Positions 15,097 through 23,369 of a DNA stretch of 24,217 bases are shown here, one piece after another; the first letter of the stretch is position 1, and the number at the start of each line of letters is the position of its first letter. The stretch is from a virus. The notes beneath the pieces are model-generated. The model saw nothing but the letters and a program-made list of their open reading frames with translations, was not told the origin of the DNA and did not search any database. Both the position numbers and the translations under genes were made by a program. The stretch covers positions 1 through 24,217 of IMG/VR virus record IMGVR_UViG_3300022074_000369. One strand, 5' to 3'.

Positions 15097-15127
15097 TATA
15101 TATAACAAATTATTTATAGTTTAACAA
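15097..15127 (-). promoter_or_regulatory. Promoter-like motif before the scaffold-capsid unit
   Basis: The minus strand reads TTGTTA, 11 bases, then ATTTGTTATATATA (ends at 15097). A nearly identical motif with a 10-base gap lies before the chaperone gene at 23893-23922. TTG could serve as a -33 element with TATATATA as the -7 element, 20 nt apart, which fits the Bacteroidota promoter pattern loosely. It starts right at the protease stop and lies 23 bases before the scaffold ATG. Confidence 0.45.
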
Positions 15128-16033
15128 TTACAAATGTTTTTCTTTGTATTTCTTAACTACAGAAATAATTTTACCAATTAAACTAGTAGGATATTTAGTT
15201 GCCTTAGCCTCTCCAAATATTCCCTCTACTGAGAATCCTTTAAAAGTTCCGTCTTTAACCATTTGCCAAACCTCATCATTCTCTACTCTCATACTTCCCC
15301 ACCAACTGCCATCCGGTGCATTCTCAAATCCGTCAGGAGCTTTTATTCCTCTTTTACTATCTATTATTAAAGATTCAATTACATAGACTCCATTATCTTT
15401 ATAGTCAATGTCATGCATTAAATTAATGTTAGAATTATAATTATTCTTAAAGAATTTATTGACTATCTTTTCAATAGTTGGTTTTCTAAAGACTACATAG
15501 TATTTCTCATTCTGGTCGTTTAGTCTAATAATAGGTAAATCTGCTTTCATGAAATAACCGCTTACTATTCTTTTATCTTCGTCTTGAATCTTAAAAGCTG
15601 TTTTATATTTGTCTTTGGTTTTCATTTTATTGATTGCCCAATTAACGCCAGAAGTTCCTCCCCATGCATCCCACATTAAACCACCACAGCCCTCACTATA
15701 AGGCACGTCTTTATGTTGTTGGTGTCTATTGAAACTAGCCATTCTACCAATAGTTTCCCAACTGATATTCTCTTTATTAGCTAATTGTCTAGCTCTAGTC
15801 CAACCTACTTGAGTGCCACAATCTGACCCGTTTTCTTCTTTATATTCTATAGCCTTCTTTGCGTTGTTAGACGCTGAATCTGGATAGTCATTAAACGTAT
15901 CTTCAAACTCATGCTTTTGAAATGATTGCCAATTACTGAGTATGGCTGGGCTGTCAACGAGTGCAATATAATCCACTCCAGACTCATCCTCTTCGTCAAT
16001 TATTAATTCTAGTAAATCTGTTTTATCTTCCAT
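15128..16033 (-). CDS. XkdF-like prohead protease with inserted phage domain
   Basis: The 301-residue protein has an N-terminal EEDESGVDYIALVDSPA, then an inserted domain (49-138) with YPDSASNNAKKAIEYKEENG, GWTRARQLANKENIS and a Trp/Gly-rich WDAWGGTSGVNWAINKM. Its second half matches XkdF/S78-like prohead proteases: KRIVSGYFMKADLPIIR, NLMHDID (H207), YVIESLIID (S221) and FKGFSVEG (264-270). H207 and S221 are the probable catalytic pair. It would cleave the scaffold and capsid during maturation. The inserted domain recurs in many phage proteins, with unknown function. It lies upstream of the scaffold and capsid genes, ten bases after the tape measure gene. Confidence 0.75.
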   Translation of the reverse strand: MEDKTDLLELIIDEEDESGVDYIALVDSPAILSNWQSFQKHEFEDTFNDYPDSASNNAKKAIEYKEENGSDCGTQVGWTRARQLANKENISWETIGRMASFNRHQQHKDVPYSEGCGGLMWDAWGGTSGVNWAINKMKTKDKYKTAFKIQDEDKRIVSGYFMKADLPIIRLNDQNEKYYVVFRKPTIEKIVNKFFKNNYNSNINLMHDIDYKDNGVYVIESLIIDSKRGIKAPDGFENAPDGSWWGSMRVENDEVWQMVKDGTFKGFSVEGIFGEAKATKYPTSLIGKIISVVKKYKEKHL

Positions 16034-16043
16034 TGTTTTTTAT

Positions 16044-18086
16044 TTAAAATGTTGCCTGTCCTTGTATTACAGCGACAGAGTTTTGTGTTGATGTTATATC
16101 TGTTTCAGTTACAAATACTTGAGTTTGTTGTTGAGGGACTAGTGTGCTAGTGTTAGCTGGTTGTAGAGTTGGGGGTGTTCCTCCACCGCCTCCGCCTCCT
16201 CCACCAAAAGAGGGAGTTTGAACTCCACCACCTCCAGGACTACTAGTCTGAAATTGTTGTTTAGATATTGCAGCCACGTTAGCCAATCCATTAACTATAG
16301 CAATTCCAGCAGCAATAAACGGTTGAGCTGGAAATAAGACTGTGGCTGGGTTTAATGCAGCAGCAGAAAAAATAGCGTTTGCACCTTGGTAAGTTGACAT
16401 AATAGCCTGTGCTATTTGTAGTTTCTTATTTATCTCAAATGCACGTCTTTGACTCTTTTCATTGTCTTTAGCAAAAGCAGAAGTTAAGTTTATTAAAGCA
16501 CCTACTCCGTCAATAGCTAAACCTATTTTAGCATCTTCTACAGCTTGCTGTCTTTCTAAATCTTCTTTAGCAAACTTCTTTTTAATTTCATTTATTTCGT
16601 GTTCTCTAGCTTCTTCTAAGACTGTAATATCTTCACCATATAATTTAGCCTGTTCTATTAGATTAAAATATTTATCTGCTACAGCGTTTTCCTCTTGTTG
16701 TTGTTGAGTTAATAAACTTTCAAAATATAGATTTTCTAAATCTTCTTTAGTTTGTAAAAAGTTTATATAGTCCTCAACAGCTTTATTGTCTCTAGCCGCT
16801 TGGTCTGCTATTTCTTTAGCGTTTTTCTTATCTCTTTTAGCCTTAGCATCTGCATTAACTTTGTCAATTTTATCCTGTTTAGTTTTAGCTGCTTTAGCAT
16901 CCATGTCAATGACTCTCAACTGAAAACCAGCCAAAGCATTTTCTTGTAACATTAACTGTTCCTCTAATTTCTTTAAGTCTTCTTTTCCTTGAGCCTCTGT
17001 TTCTGATGGGTCAAAAACTAAAGTGCTAGCTTTCTCAATTAATTTATTAGCTTTTTCAGTTAAACCAAAAGTCATATCAATAGGCTCTAGTCCAAATATT
17101 TTTTTCCCAACTGTGCTTTGTGTAATACCGTTAATTAATTTTGCTATTCCCTCACCTAAAAAGTCAATAGTTTTTAATAACAATAATGGACCAGCAGACA
17201 ATAGTTTTAAAGTGAACTGTAGTATTCTCTGATTTCTTTTACTTCCCTCTTCCTTTTCTTTATTAACTACCTTTTGAGCAGCTAATTCATTTTTAATTGA
17301 TTGAACAACTTTTTTCTGTCCGTCAATTTTCATCATTAAAATTTCACGCTCTGTCTTACCTTGTAGTTTTAAGATGTTTTCTTGGTTGTTTAAAGTCTCT
17401 AGGTTTTTTTTGTTTAGTTCTGTTGTTGCTTTTGTGCTGGCTTGTAAGTCTTTACTAGCGTCATTAACTCCGTTTATAGCATTTTTAATTTTATCAAAGT
17501 TTGCTATTAACTCACCAACCAACACAACTAAAGCACCAATTCCAGTTGCTATAATTGCACCTCTTAAAAACTTAAATGATTTAGATGTAGTGTCTACAGA
17601 CTTACTAAATAAGCCCATAACAGTTGAGGCTACTATAGTTGTAGCATTGTTTAACTTTTGAAACGCTGTAGAGTTTTTAATAATATTATTAAATAACTTC
17701 ATAGCAGATTGAGTTCCCTCAATAGCACCTTTAAAAGCCATAGAGATTCCAATAGCTTTTTCTATGTTTCTAACAGTGTCCTCTATAGCACCACCTCCAC
17801 CACCTAGTAGAATAAAAGCAGCAGAAACGTCACCAACAGCACCAGCAACAGAACCAAGTTCAGAAGCTACCTGTTCATTATCTAAAGCCTCCATAGATAA
17901 CTCAGTGTTTTTAATTTGTTTATTAACACCGACTAACTCTTGTTTTAAATCCTTAAAAGCCTTAGTCCCTAAAGGAACTTTTCTTAACTCCTCGTTTAAT
18001 CTTTCCGCTTCCTCCTCTAATTGTCCTAGTGAGGTTGTTGCTCCCTTTGCATTTATATCTATTTCTAAAGCTACTTTTTCTGCCAT
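16044..18086 (-). CDS. Tape measure protein
   Basis: The 680-residue protein begins VALEIDINAKGATTSLGQLEEEAERLNEEL, a typical tape-measure start with coiled coil. It has a hydrophobic stretch (about 170-195, FLRGAIIATGIGALVVLVGELI), long Lys/Glu/Ala helices between about 380 and 510, a second hydrophobic region near 590-610, and a Gly-rich stretch (GGGGGGGGG near 632-640). It ends in TSTQNSVAVIQGQATF. It sets tail length and probably helps DNA pass into the cell. Usual scaling of about 0.15 nm per residue predicts a tail near 100 nm. The preceding gene stops one base before its ATG. It is followed by the protease rather than by more tail genes. Confidence 0.85.
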   Translation of the reverse strand: MAEKVALEIDINAKGATTSLGQLEEEAERLNEELRKVPLGTKAFKDLKQELVGVNKQIKNTELSMEALDNEQVASELGSVAGAVGDVSAAFILLGGGGGAIEDTVRNIEKAIGISMAFKGAIEGTQSAMKLFNNIIKNSTAFQKLNNATTIVASTVMGLFSKSVDTTSKSFKFLRGAIIATGIGALVVLVGELIANFDKIKNAINGVNDASKDLQASTKATTELNKKNLETLNNQENILKLQGKTEREILMMKIDGQKKVVQSIKNELAAQKVVNKEKEEGSKRNQRILQFTLKLLSAGPLLLLKTIDFLGEGIAKLINGITQSTVGKKIFGLEPIDMTFGLTEKANKLIEKASTLVFDPSETEAQGKEDLKKLEEQLMLQENALAGFQLRVIDMDAKAAKTKQDKIDKVNADAKAKRDKKNAKEIADQAARDNKAVEDYINFLQTKEDLENLYFESLLTQQQQEENAVADKYFNLIEQAKLYGEDITVLEEAREHEINEIKKKFAKEDLERQQAVEDAKIGLAIDGVGALINLTSAFAKDNEKSQRRAFEINKKLQIAQAIMSTYQGANAIFSAAALNPATVLFPAQPFIAAGIAIVNGLANVAAISKQQFQTSSPGGGGVQTPSFGGGGGGGGGTPPTLQPANTSTLVPQQQTQVFVTETDITSTQNSVAVIQGQATF

Positions 18087-18087
18087 T

Positions 18088-21072
18088 TTATATTATGTTA
18101 AATTGGTTACCATCCCACATCATTGTAACACTGTCTCCATTACTTGTTAAAGTGTGAGTAGTGTTTCCGTCTATAGTTGCATTAATTTGACTTGCATCTA
18201 TAACAACTTGATTTTGTGAATGTAATTTCTTAAATGTCCATATCTTACCAACATGAGGTAAACTATTAAAAGTTTCATAAGTTGCCTCAAATACAGCGTC
18301 TACAGTTCCCCCTTGAGTATCTACTAAATAAGTTCTTACATTTTCACTAGGTGTAAAATCTGCACTTACAGTTTCAAAACTTCCGTCTCCTTGTATTTCG
18401 TCATTAATATACAGGACATTAGACTGTGTTACGGTTTGATTATTAGAGTTTATTAACTGCACATTTTTAACCCCTGATTGAACTTTGTTTCCATCTCCTT
18501 GTATAACTACATTATTAACACCTGAATAAATAGTATTATTTGAGCCTCTAACAGTAGCACCTTGAACAGTTCCACTTATATAGTTATTAGTCCCTATTGC
18601 ATTAACAGACTGGTTTCCTGTGCTATTTCCATTGGTTGCTGTTCCATTACCATTTCCAAAAGTTGGAACTTTCTCACCATCTAGTTTTAAATTGACTCCT
18701 CCATGACTAGCGACTGTGGACCTACTAAAGACAGTAGCTTCTTTTATTTTAAGAAATTCACATTTAGTAAGTGGATTAGATGGGTTGTAATTCTCTACTT
18801 TATTTAGTCTAAAATATTGACCCTCAAAATAATATTGTTTTTTAAAACTTAAATTAGCTATATCACTAGGAGTTAGGTAAAAATAAGCATTAACTATTTT
18901 AGAGTTTGAGTCTGTAATTTCTTCAATAAACTTTTTATAGTATTTATTATATAAGTTAGTATTGTTAAAAGTTATAACATTATTAAAAGCATTTGCCCAA
19001 TATACCTCATTAGTTAAATTAAATCCTAAATCCTCAGCAGGATTATAAGGATCGTCATACATTCCAGCATAAGGATAAACACTTTTAAAAGTACTACCAC
19101 TAGAGTCATTGTGTAACCACTGCTGGTCAGTATTTTTTAATCCTCCCCATTGTAGAATCCTTATATTAGACTCAGTTCTTTGAATGCCATCTTTGTCATC
19201 ATACTTAATAATGGTTGGTATTACTCTATCATACCACAATTGACCAACGCTTGGAGTAGGTGAAAAGATAAGTTCTGTCTTATGTTCTGTCTTAATAAAA
19301 TCGTTATTAATAGTAAAGTCAGCTTGTCCATAAACCTCATCCCAAGTATTATAATATAAATTATTATAGTAGTCATTGTCTTGTTTATAGCTATATAAAT
19401 ACTCTTTATAGTTTAAAGCACCCATTGGCTTAGACTCTACAGCCTGACTCTTGTCTAGCTTAGCACTCCAGTCAGTTACTTCATTATTGTAGAAATCGTC
19501 TCTAGGTTCAATTAATAAATTCTTTTCGTCTGCTGGGTCTGGTTGAATATATAAATTAAACATTTTAATAAGTGACTTAATAAAGTCTCTTTGTTTAATC
19601 TTTGCTGGAATAGCTGAGGACATGTCTATAGTGTCACCTTCTGCATATCCATTATTCACTACCTCGTTATTAAAATAACTATCTAAGACTTTTAATGTAA
19701 ATGAATTAGCGACTGCTGGATAAGTATTATTAGCAGAATCAATCCAAAAAGCATTTGGACTATTAGAACTAACATAAGTATTGTCTTGACATCTACATTC
19801 ATATACAACCTCTAGTTTTACTTTTTCACCACTATTAAGAAAAACATTGTTTGCACTTACATAAAATTTATTACAAATAGCACTATCATTAAACCCCTCT
19901 ACTCTAACATAAGCCGGATTAATTAAAGACGCTAAGAAATAGTTTTCAGATGGAACAGTAGGACTAGCTAATGTTGTAATTGTTGAAGCTGGAGCAACTC
20001 CAGTACTACCACCATAAACACCGAAATTCTGCTCATCCAGTGTAGATATAAAAACACCTGACGAATTATATTTATTTAATCTAACAAATCCAAAAATAGA
20101 AGATATTGGAGTGTAAGTAGAGCCTGCTGTAGGTGAGCCTGTTGGTGCTATAAATAATCCTTGCACCTTAATCATTGCATTTATATCATAATTAGCGTTA
20201 GAGCTTGCTGTAAATATTCCTGTGCTATTATTATATACATTGCCAGCGTCATAGCTTTCAGTCTGATTTATTAATATATCACTTTGAAAAACATTATTAT
20301 TATCGTATTGGCCTGAGAAAGTACTAGACGAAGTATTGCCAGTTGCTGTAAACTTAGGATTGTAGGCACTAAATATTTTATTTAAAATAGTTGCTTCTGT
20401 CAACTTAAATTCCTTACTAGAAAAAGGAACTATTAGACTATTAAAATAATCACTAGTTAAAAATGTTGATGTGTAGGAATAACCAATAGAACTAAATATT
20501 TCGTCTAAATACTTTTTAACTTTTACTGCTGGATTAAAATCCTCAACGGACCAAATCTCGCTAACTGCTAAACCACCATAATTAATATCATAGTTAATCA
20601 TTGGATAACAATAGTCAGTAGTTAAAGGAAAATTCCAAGTTGCTACCTGGTTAGCTTTTGTGTAAGTATGATTCAAACTACTTAAGTCTAAGTCTGTTAG
20701 TTCTTGGTCTTGTAATTCAGTAAAGAAATTTCCTATTCTACCAATTATAACACAACTATAAGTTATTAATCCATCCTTATTATTAACAGATTTTATTTGT
20801 AAATATCCATCTAATTGAACCTCACCGTTAACTAAATAAGTAACATCTGTCCTTAGATTAGGATTAAATGTTTGTAGATCTATATTGACGTCAAAAATAT
20901 GTTCAAAGATTTTATTAATCTTTTTACTAGATGGCAAAGTTATAGTCTTAGAAAAGTCTGCTTTTCTTTGGTCAGGTTTAGCAATGTCAGCAATATTAAA
21001 AGTTAAGTTAGGATTTAACGAATCTAACAACTCTACATTTTCACCATTTATATATAGTTCCTCTTTTACCAT
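18088..21072 (-). CDS. Large tail protein, baseplate or receptor-binding candidate
   Basis: The 994-residue protein has an N-terminal domain with ELYINGENVELLDS, then DQRKADFSKTITLPSSKKINKIFEHIF (33-59), the pattern shared by baseplate-hub-like tail proteins of many Bacteroidota phages. The middle is beta-rich. Residues 806-825 form an Asn/Gly/Thr linker and 827-887 hold repeats like GTNNYISGTVQ, GSNNTIYSGVNN, GDGNKVQSGVKN. These resemble the beta-roll repeats of trimeric adhesins. The last 100 residues end in VTMMWDGNQFNII, a compact beta domain like those seen at the tip of tail fibres. It precedes the tape measure gene, and its ATG overlaps the small Cys protein gene as TAATG. Confidence 0.7.
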   Translation of the reverse strand: MVKEELYINGENVELLDSLNPNLTFNIADIAKPDQRKADFSKTITLPSSKKINKIFEHIFDVNIDLQTFNPNLRTDVTYLVNGEVQLDGYLQIKSVNNKDGLITYSCVIIGRIGNFFTELQDQELTDLDLSSLNHTYTKANQVATWNFPLTTDYCYPMINYDINYGGLAVSEIWSVEDFNPAVKVKKYLDEIFSSIGYSYTSTFLTSDYFNSLIVPFSSKEFKLTEATILNKIFSAYNPKFTATGNTSSSTFSGQYDNNNVFQSDILINQTESYDAGNVYNNSTGIFTASSNANYDINAMIKVQGLFIAPTGSPTAGSTYTPISSIFGFVRLNKYNSSGVFISTLDEQNFGVYGGSTGVAPASTITTLASPTVPSENYFLASLINPAYVRVEGFNDSAICNKFYVSANNVFLNSGEKVKLEVVYECRCQDNTYVSSNSPNAFWIDSANNTYPAVANSFTLKVLDSYFNNEVVNNGYAEGDTIDMSSAIPAKIKQRDFIKSLIKMFNLYIQPDPADEKNLLIEPRDDFYNNEVTDWSAKLDKSQAVESKPMGALNYKEYLYSYKQDNDYYNNLYYNTWDEVYGQADFTINNDFIKTEHKTELIFSPTPSVGQLWYDRVIPTIIKYDDKDGIQRTESNIRILQWGGLKNTDQQWLHNDSSGSTFKSVYPYAGMYDDPYNPAEDLGFNLTNEVYWANAFNNVITFNNTNLYNKYYKKFIEEITDSNSKIVNAYFYLTPSDIANLSFKKQYYFEGQYFRLNKVENYNPSNPLTKCEFLKIKEATVFSRSTVASHGGVNLKLDGEKVPTFGNGNGTATNGNSTGNQSVNAIGTNNYISGTVQGATVRGSNNTIYSGVNNVVIQGDGNKVQSGVKNVQLINSNNQTVTQSNVLYINDEIQGDGSFETVSADFTPSENVRTYLVDTQGGTVDAVFEATYETFNSLPHVGKIWTFKKLHSQNQVVIDASQINATIDGNTTHTLTSNGDSVTMMWDGNQFNII

Positions 21073-21185
21073 TATCCGCTACAGCTTTCACAGTTTTCGT
21101 CATCAATATTGCATGTCCTTTCTGGAACTGCTTTATTCTCTAACTCCCTTAACATCTTTTCAAATTCTGTTAATTTTTCTTCCAT
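21072..21185 (-). CDS. 37-residue Cys-containing protein coupled between tail genes
   Basis: The product has 37 residues. A charged helix (MEEKLTEFEKMLRELENK) is followed by PERTCNIDDENCESCSG, with three Cys as C-x6-C-x2-C. Its start overlaps the stop of the distal tail gene, and its stop overlaps the start of the 994-residue gene, both as TAATG. That double coupling argues strongly for translation. A metal site or disulphide is possible. No family is recognised. Confidence 0.55.
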   Translation of the reverse strand: MEEKLTEFEKMLRELENKAVPERTCNIDDENCESCSG

Positions 21186-22516
21186 TAAAATCTCTGTCTA
21201 AAATTGTTAATACCAAACTCTAAATTTACTTCTAAATTAAATACTTTGTCTACACTAGAAACCTTTTCTTCCCAATTACCTTCAATATTTTTAACTGGGA
21301 TTCGTCTAATCTCTGTACTTCCTGACGGTGCTGTGTAGCTATCCATTAAATAAATCTCAGGACTTTCTATAAGTTCTAACAACCAATTATAAGTATTATA
21401 GTCAATCCAGTCAGAAGTTAGTTTCATTTTAGGCATTGACTTAGTATAGTATTGGACTTTTTCTCTACTAGATATAGAGTAGTCTATAGCACCTGTCAAA
21501 CTTAAATCATTTGGAGTAGTTTTAAAAAACTTCCTTTCTATCTCTTCTGTATGTCTTGATACTTTAGTAAAGTTAAAATAATCAAAACCACCCAAACTAT
21601 TTAAGAACTCTAGTCTCCTAGTTTCAAATCTGCATTCTGTATCTATGTTAAAATAAAACTTTTCAGAAGCTATAGCTCCACCCCCTTTTAAAGCAATATA
21701 GTAAGAAGTTGCATTGGTGTTAATTATTGGTTGACTTCCTGTTGATATGTAAGAACTATTAATTTTATTTATTGAAGCTGGTCCAATAGGTATTCTTAAA
21801 TAACTAAATGTTGTTAATGTTGGAACTGTTAAAACTGTAGTAGATATTGATATATTACTAGAGTTATATTCTTGTATTATAATTTCATCTATTGGGTCAT
21901 TAGCATGGTCATATAAAACATATATATAACCCTCATCAGTATAATTTAATTTTTGATTATAACTACTATTTGAAATTAATCCATTAGGTGAGTTAGTCAA
22001 AAACTTTCTAGTAGACGAATTGTCTGTATATTTTTCATAGTAGTTATTGTATTGCCAATCATAGAAATTTACAACGTCTCTTCTATATCTTGGTAAACTA
22101 CCGTTAAAAGTTAGTAGGTCATAAGAAGTGCCAGTAGTAGTGTCTGGGAATGTTACAGTTTGTGGAATGTCATAAGTTGCAGATCCTGTGTTATAATGTA
22201 CCCAACCAAATTCCAAAGTAAAATCTTTATATGAATTACTATTATTTTCTACAGTAGCAATATTAGTTCCATTTAACAAACCTAAATCACTAGATATATA
22301 ACTCTCCATAATACCAGACATATCAAATCTCCCAAAACCTTCTGTAGTTGGAGGAACTTTTAATCTACCTACTGTAGTAGCACCATCCTTAACATCAATC
22401 AAATAAGCAAATCCAGGATAGTTTCTAGTAGCATTTACTGTTTCATATAATACAACCTCTACAGGATTGTAGACTGTTCTAAATTGTTGTGGTAGGTATT
22501 TAATTTCTAAACTCAT
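21185..22516 (-). CDS. Distal tail / baseplate protein
   Basis: The 443-residue protein begins MSLEIKYLPQQFRTVYNPVEV and is beta-rich throughout, with KVPPTTEGFGRFDMSGIMESY (53-73), RYRRDVVNFYDWQYNNYYEKYTD and a conserved-looking ETRRLEFLNSLGGFDYFNFT around 298-317. The last segment ends VFNLEVNLEFGINNFRQRF. The LEFLN..GGFDYF strand pair is typical of tail proteins in Bacteroidota siphophages, where this gene lies beside the baseplate-hub gene. A distal tail or tail-tip role fits. It overlaps the upstream gene as ATGA and couples downstream by TAATG. Confidence 0.65.
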   Translation of the reverse strand: MSLEIKYLPQQFRTVYNPVEVVLYETVNATRNYPGFAYLIDVKDGATTVGRLKVPPTTEGFGRFDMSGIMESYISSDLGLLNGTNIATVENNSNSYKDFTLEFGWVHYNTGSATYDIPQTVTFPDTTTGTSYDLLTFNGSLPRYRRDVVNFYDWQYNNYYEKYTDNSSTRKFLTNSPNGLISNSSYNQKLNYTDEGYIYVLYDHANDPIDEIIIQEYNSSNISISTTVLTVPTLTTFSYLRIPIGPASINKINSSYISTGSQPIINTNATSYYIALKGGGAIASEKFYFNIDTECRFETRRLEFLNSLGGFDYFNFTKVSRHTEEIERKFFKTTPNDLSLTGAIDYSISSREKVQYYTKSMPKMKLTSDWIDYNTYNWLLELIESPEIYLMDSYTAPSGSTEIRRIPVKNIEGNWEEKVSSVDKVFNLEVNLEFGINNFRQRF

Positions 22517-23091
22517 TTTTTTAATATTTCTTTTAATCCTTTTGCTACTCTTTCTCCTGACACTATTCTAATTTCTGTTTTAAACTTATCAAAAGCCTGA
22601 CCGTAGAAAGTCTCTTGCATACAGTTGTCAAAAAAGTATCTAGGTCTAATTCCAGTTCTAGCAATAGAGTTTCTTACTGCATATTCGTTAAGCCCTTTGC
22701 TTTTAGACCAGGCTTTAACATGACTAACCTTTGGACCTTTCTTAAACTGATAAGGACTATTAGGTGCTTTTATATCCCATGGTTGACCTTTTCTATCTCC
22801 ACTCTTTCTAATCCCTCCAATACCTTTAACACCCTGATTAAGATAATCGTAATAGTCAGCTAGATATAATGTAGCAACCATTCTAAATCCAAACATTTTA
22901 ACAGGCATTCTTATAGACTTCTGTAAACTACCTTTATAGACTAACCCCTCTTTTTGAACAGATTGCTGTAAACAATAAACCATGTCAGCAGCAATGTTAT
23001 TAAACACTTGACTCAATGTAGTAGGATTGTCTATTTTAACTTCCTCTAACTGGTCAGCATCAAAACCAAATATGTCTAATTGGTCTGTCAT
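22513..23091 (-). CDS. Tail-module protein, possibly gp10-like or tail assembly
   Basis: This 192-residue, basic protein has MTDQLDIFGFDADQLEEVKI, AADMVYCLQQSVQKEGLVYKGSLQKSI (34-60), LYLADYYDYLNQGVKGIGG and PYQFKKGPKVSHVKAWSKSKGL, and ends in GLKEILKK. The central Y..YLNQGV.G..G...K segment is typical of small tail or neck proteins in HK97-like systems, where it is usually called HK97 gp10-like. The tail setting between the chaperone and distal tail genes supports a tail role. Its ATG overlaps the frameshifted chaperone stop (TAATG), and its stop overlaps the next start (ATGA). Confidence 0.55.
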   Translation of the reverse strand: MTDQLDIFGFDADQLEEVKIDNPTTLSQVFNNIAADMVYCLQQSVQKEGLVYKGSLQKSIRMPVKMFGFRMVATLYLADYYDYLNQGVKGIGGIRKSGDRKGQPWDIKAPNSPYQFKKGPKVSHVKAWSKSKGLNEYAVRNSIARTGIRPRYFFDNCMQETFYGQAFDKFKTEIRIVSGERVAKGLKEILKK

Positions 23092-23369
23092 TATCTATGT
23101 TTGTACTTTTGCCTCATTTCTCTTTGGACCTGTTGTTCCATCTTTTGTTTATCACTATAATAAGCTACTATGTTTAGAGCTTTAGTTATATCCCAGTTTA
23201 GTATCTCATCCCATTTATCTATCCTACTATTAGTCAAATTGTCTAAGGTGTGCCACCATCCCCAGCGTTGACCAAATCCAGTTCCTCCCTTGCTTCCTTC
23301 GTCATCTTCTCGGCTTCCTGCATCAAACAAGTTTTTATAGCTTTTGTTAAGTCCTCCGAGTGAGTGTAA
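23091..23369 (-). CDS. T extension of tail assembly chaperone, made by -1 frameshift
   Basis: This frame continues from the G gene after a -1 slip at the T9 run and adds 92 residues, giving a GT fusion of about 265. It has GGTGFGQRWGWWHTLDNLTN, then KWDEILNWDITKALNIVAYYSDKQ, the aromatic pattern usual for T parts of phage chaperones. There is no ATG before the last quarter of the frame; the only earlier start is TTG at 23330 with no ribosome-binding sequence. Free initiation is therefore unlikely. An in-frame stop lies upstream of the slip site in this frame, so only ribosomes from G can enter it. Lambda G/GT is the precedent: GT binds the tape measure and the tube subunits. Confidence 0.7.
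   Translation of the reverse strand, partial: LHSLGGLNKSYKNLFDAGSREDDEGSKGGTGFGQRWGWWHTLDNLTNSRIDKWDEILNWDITKALNIVAYYSDKQKMEQQVQREMRQKYKHR

Noticed and set aside
17764-18150. Plus-strand open frame of 128 codons opposite the tape measure gene
   Set aside because: It is the complement of a well-supported coding sequence, is rich in Ser/Pro as expected of such a shadow, and has no leader, partner or recognisable motif.
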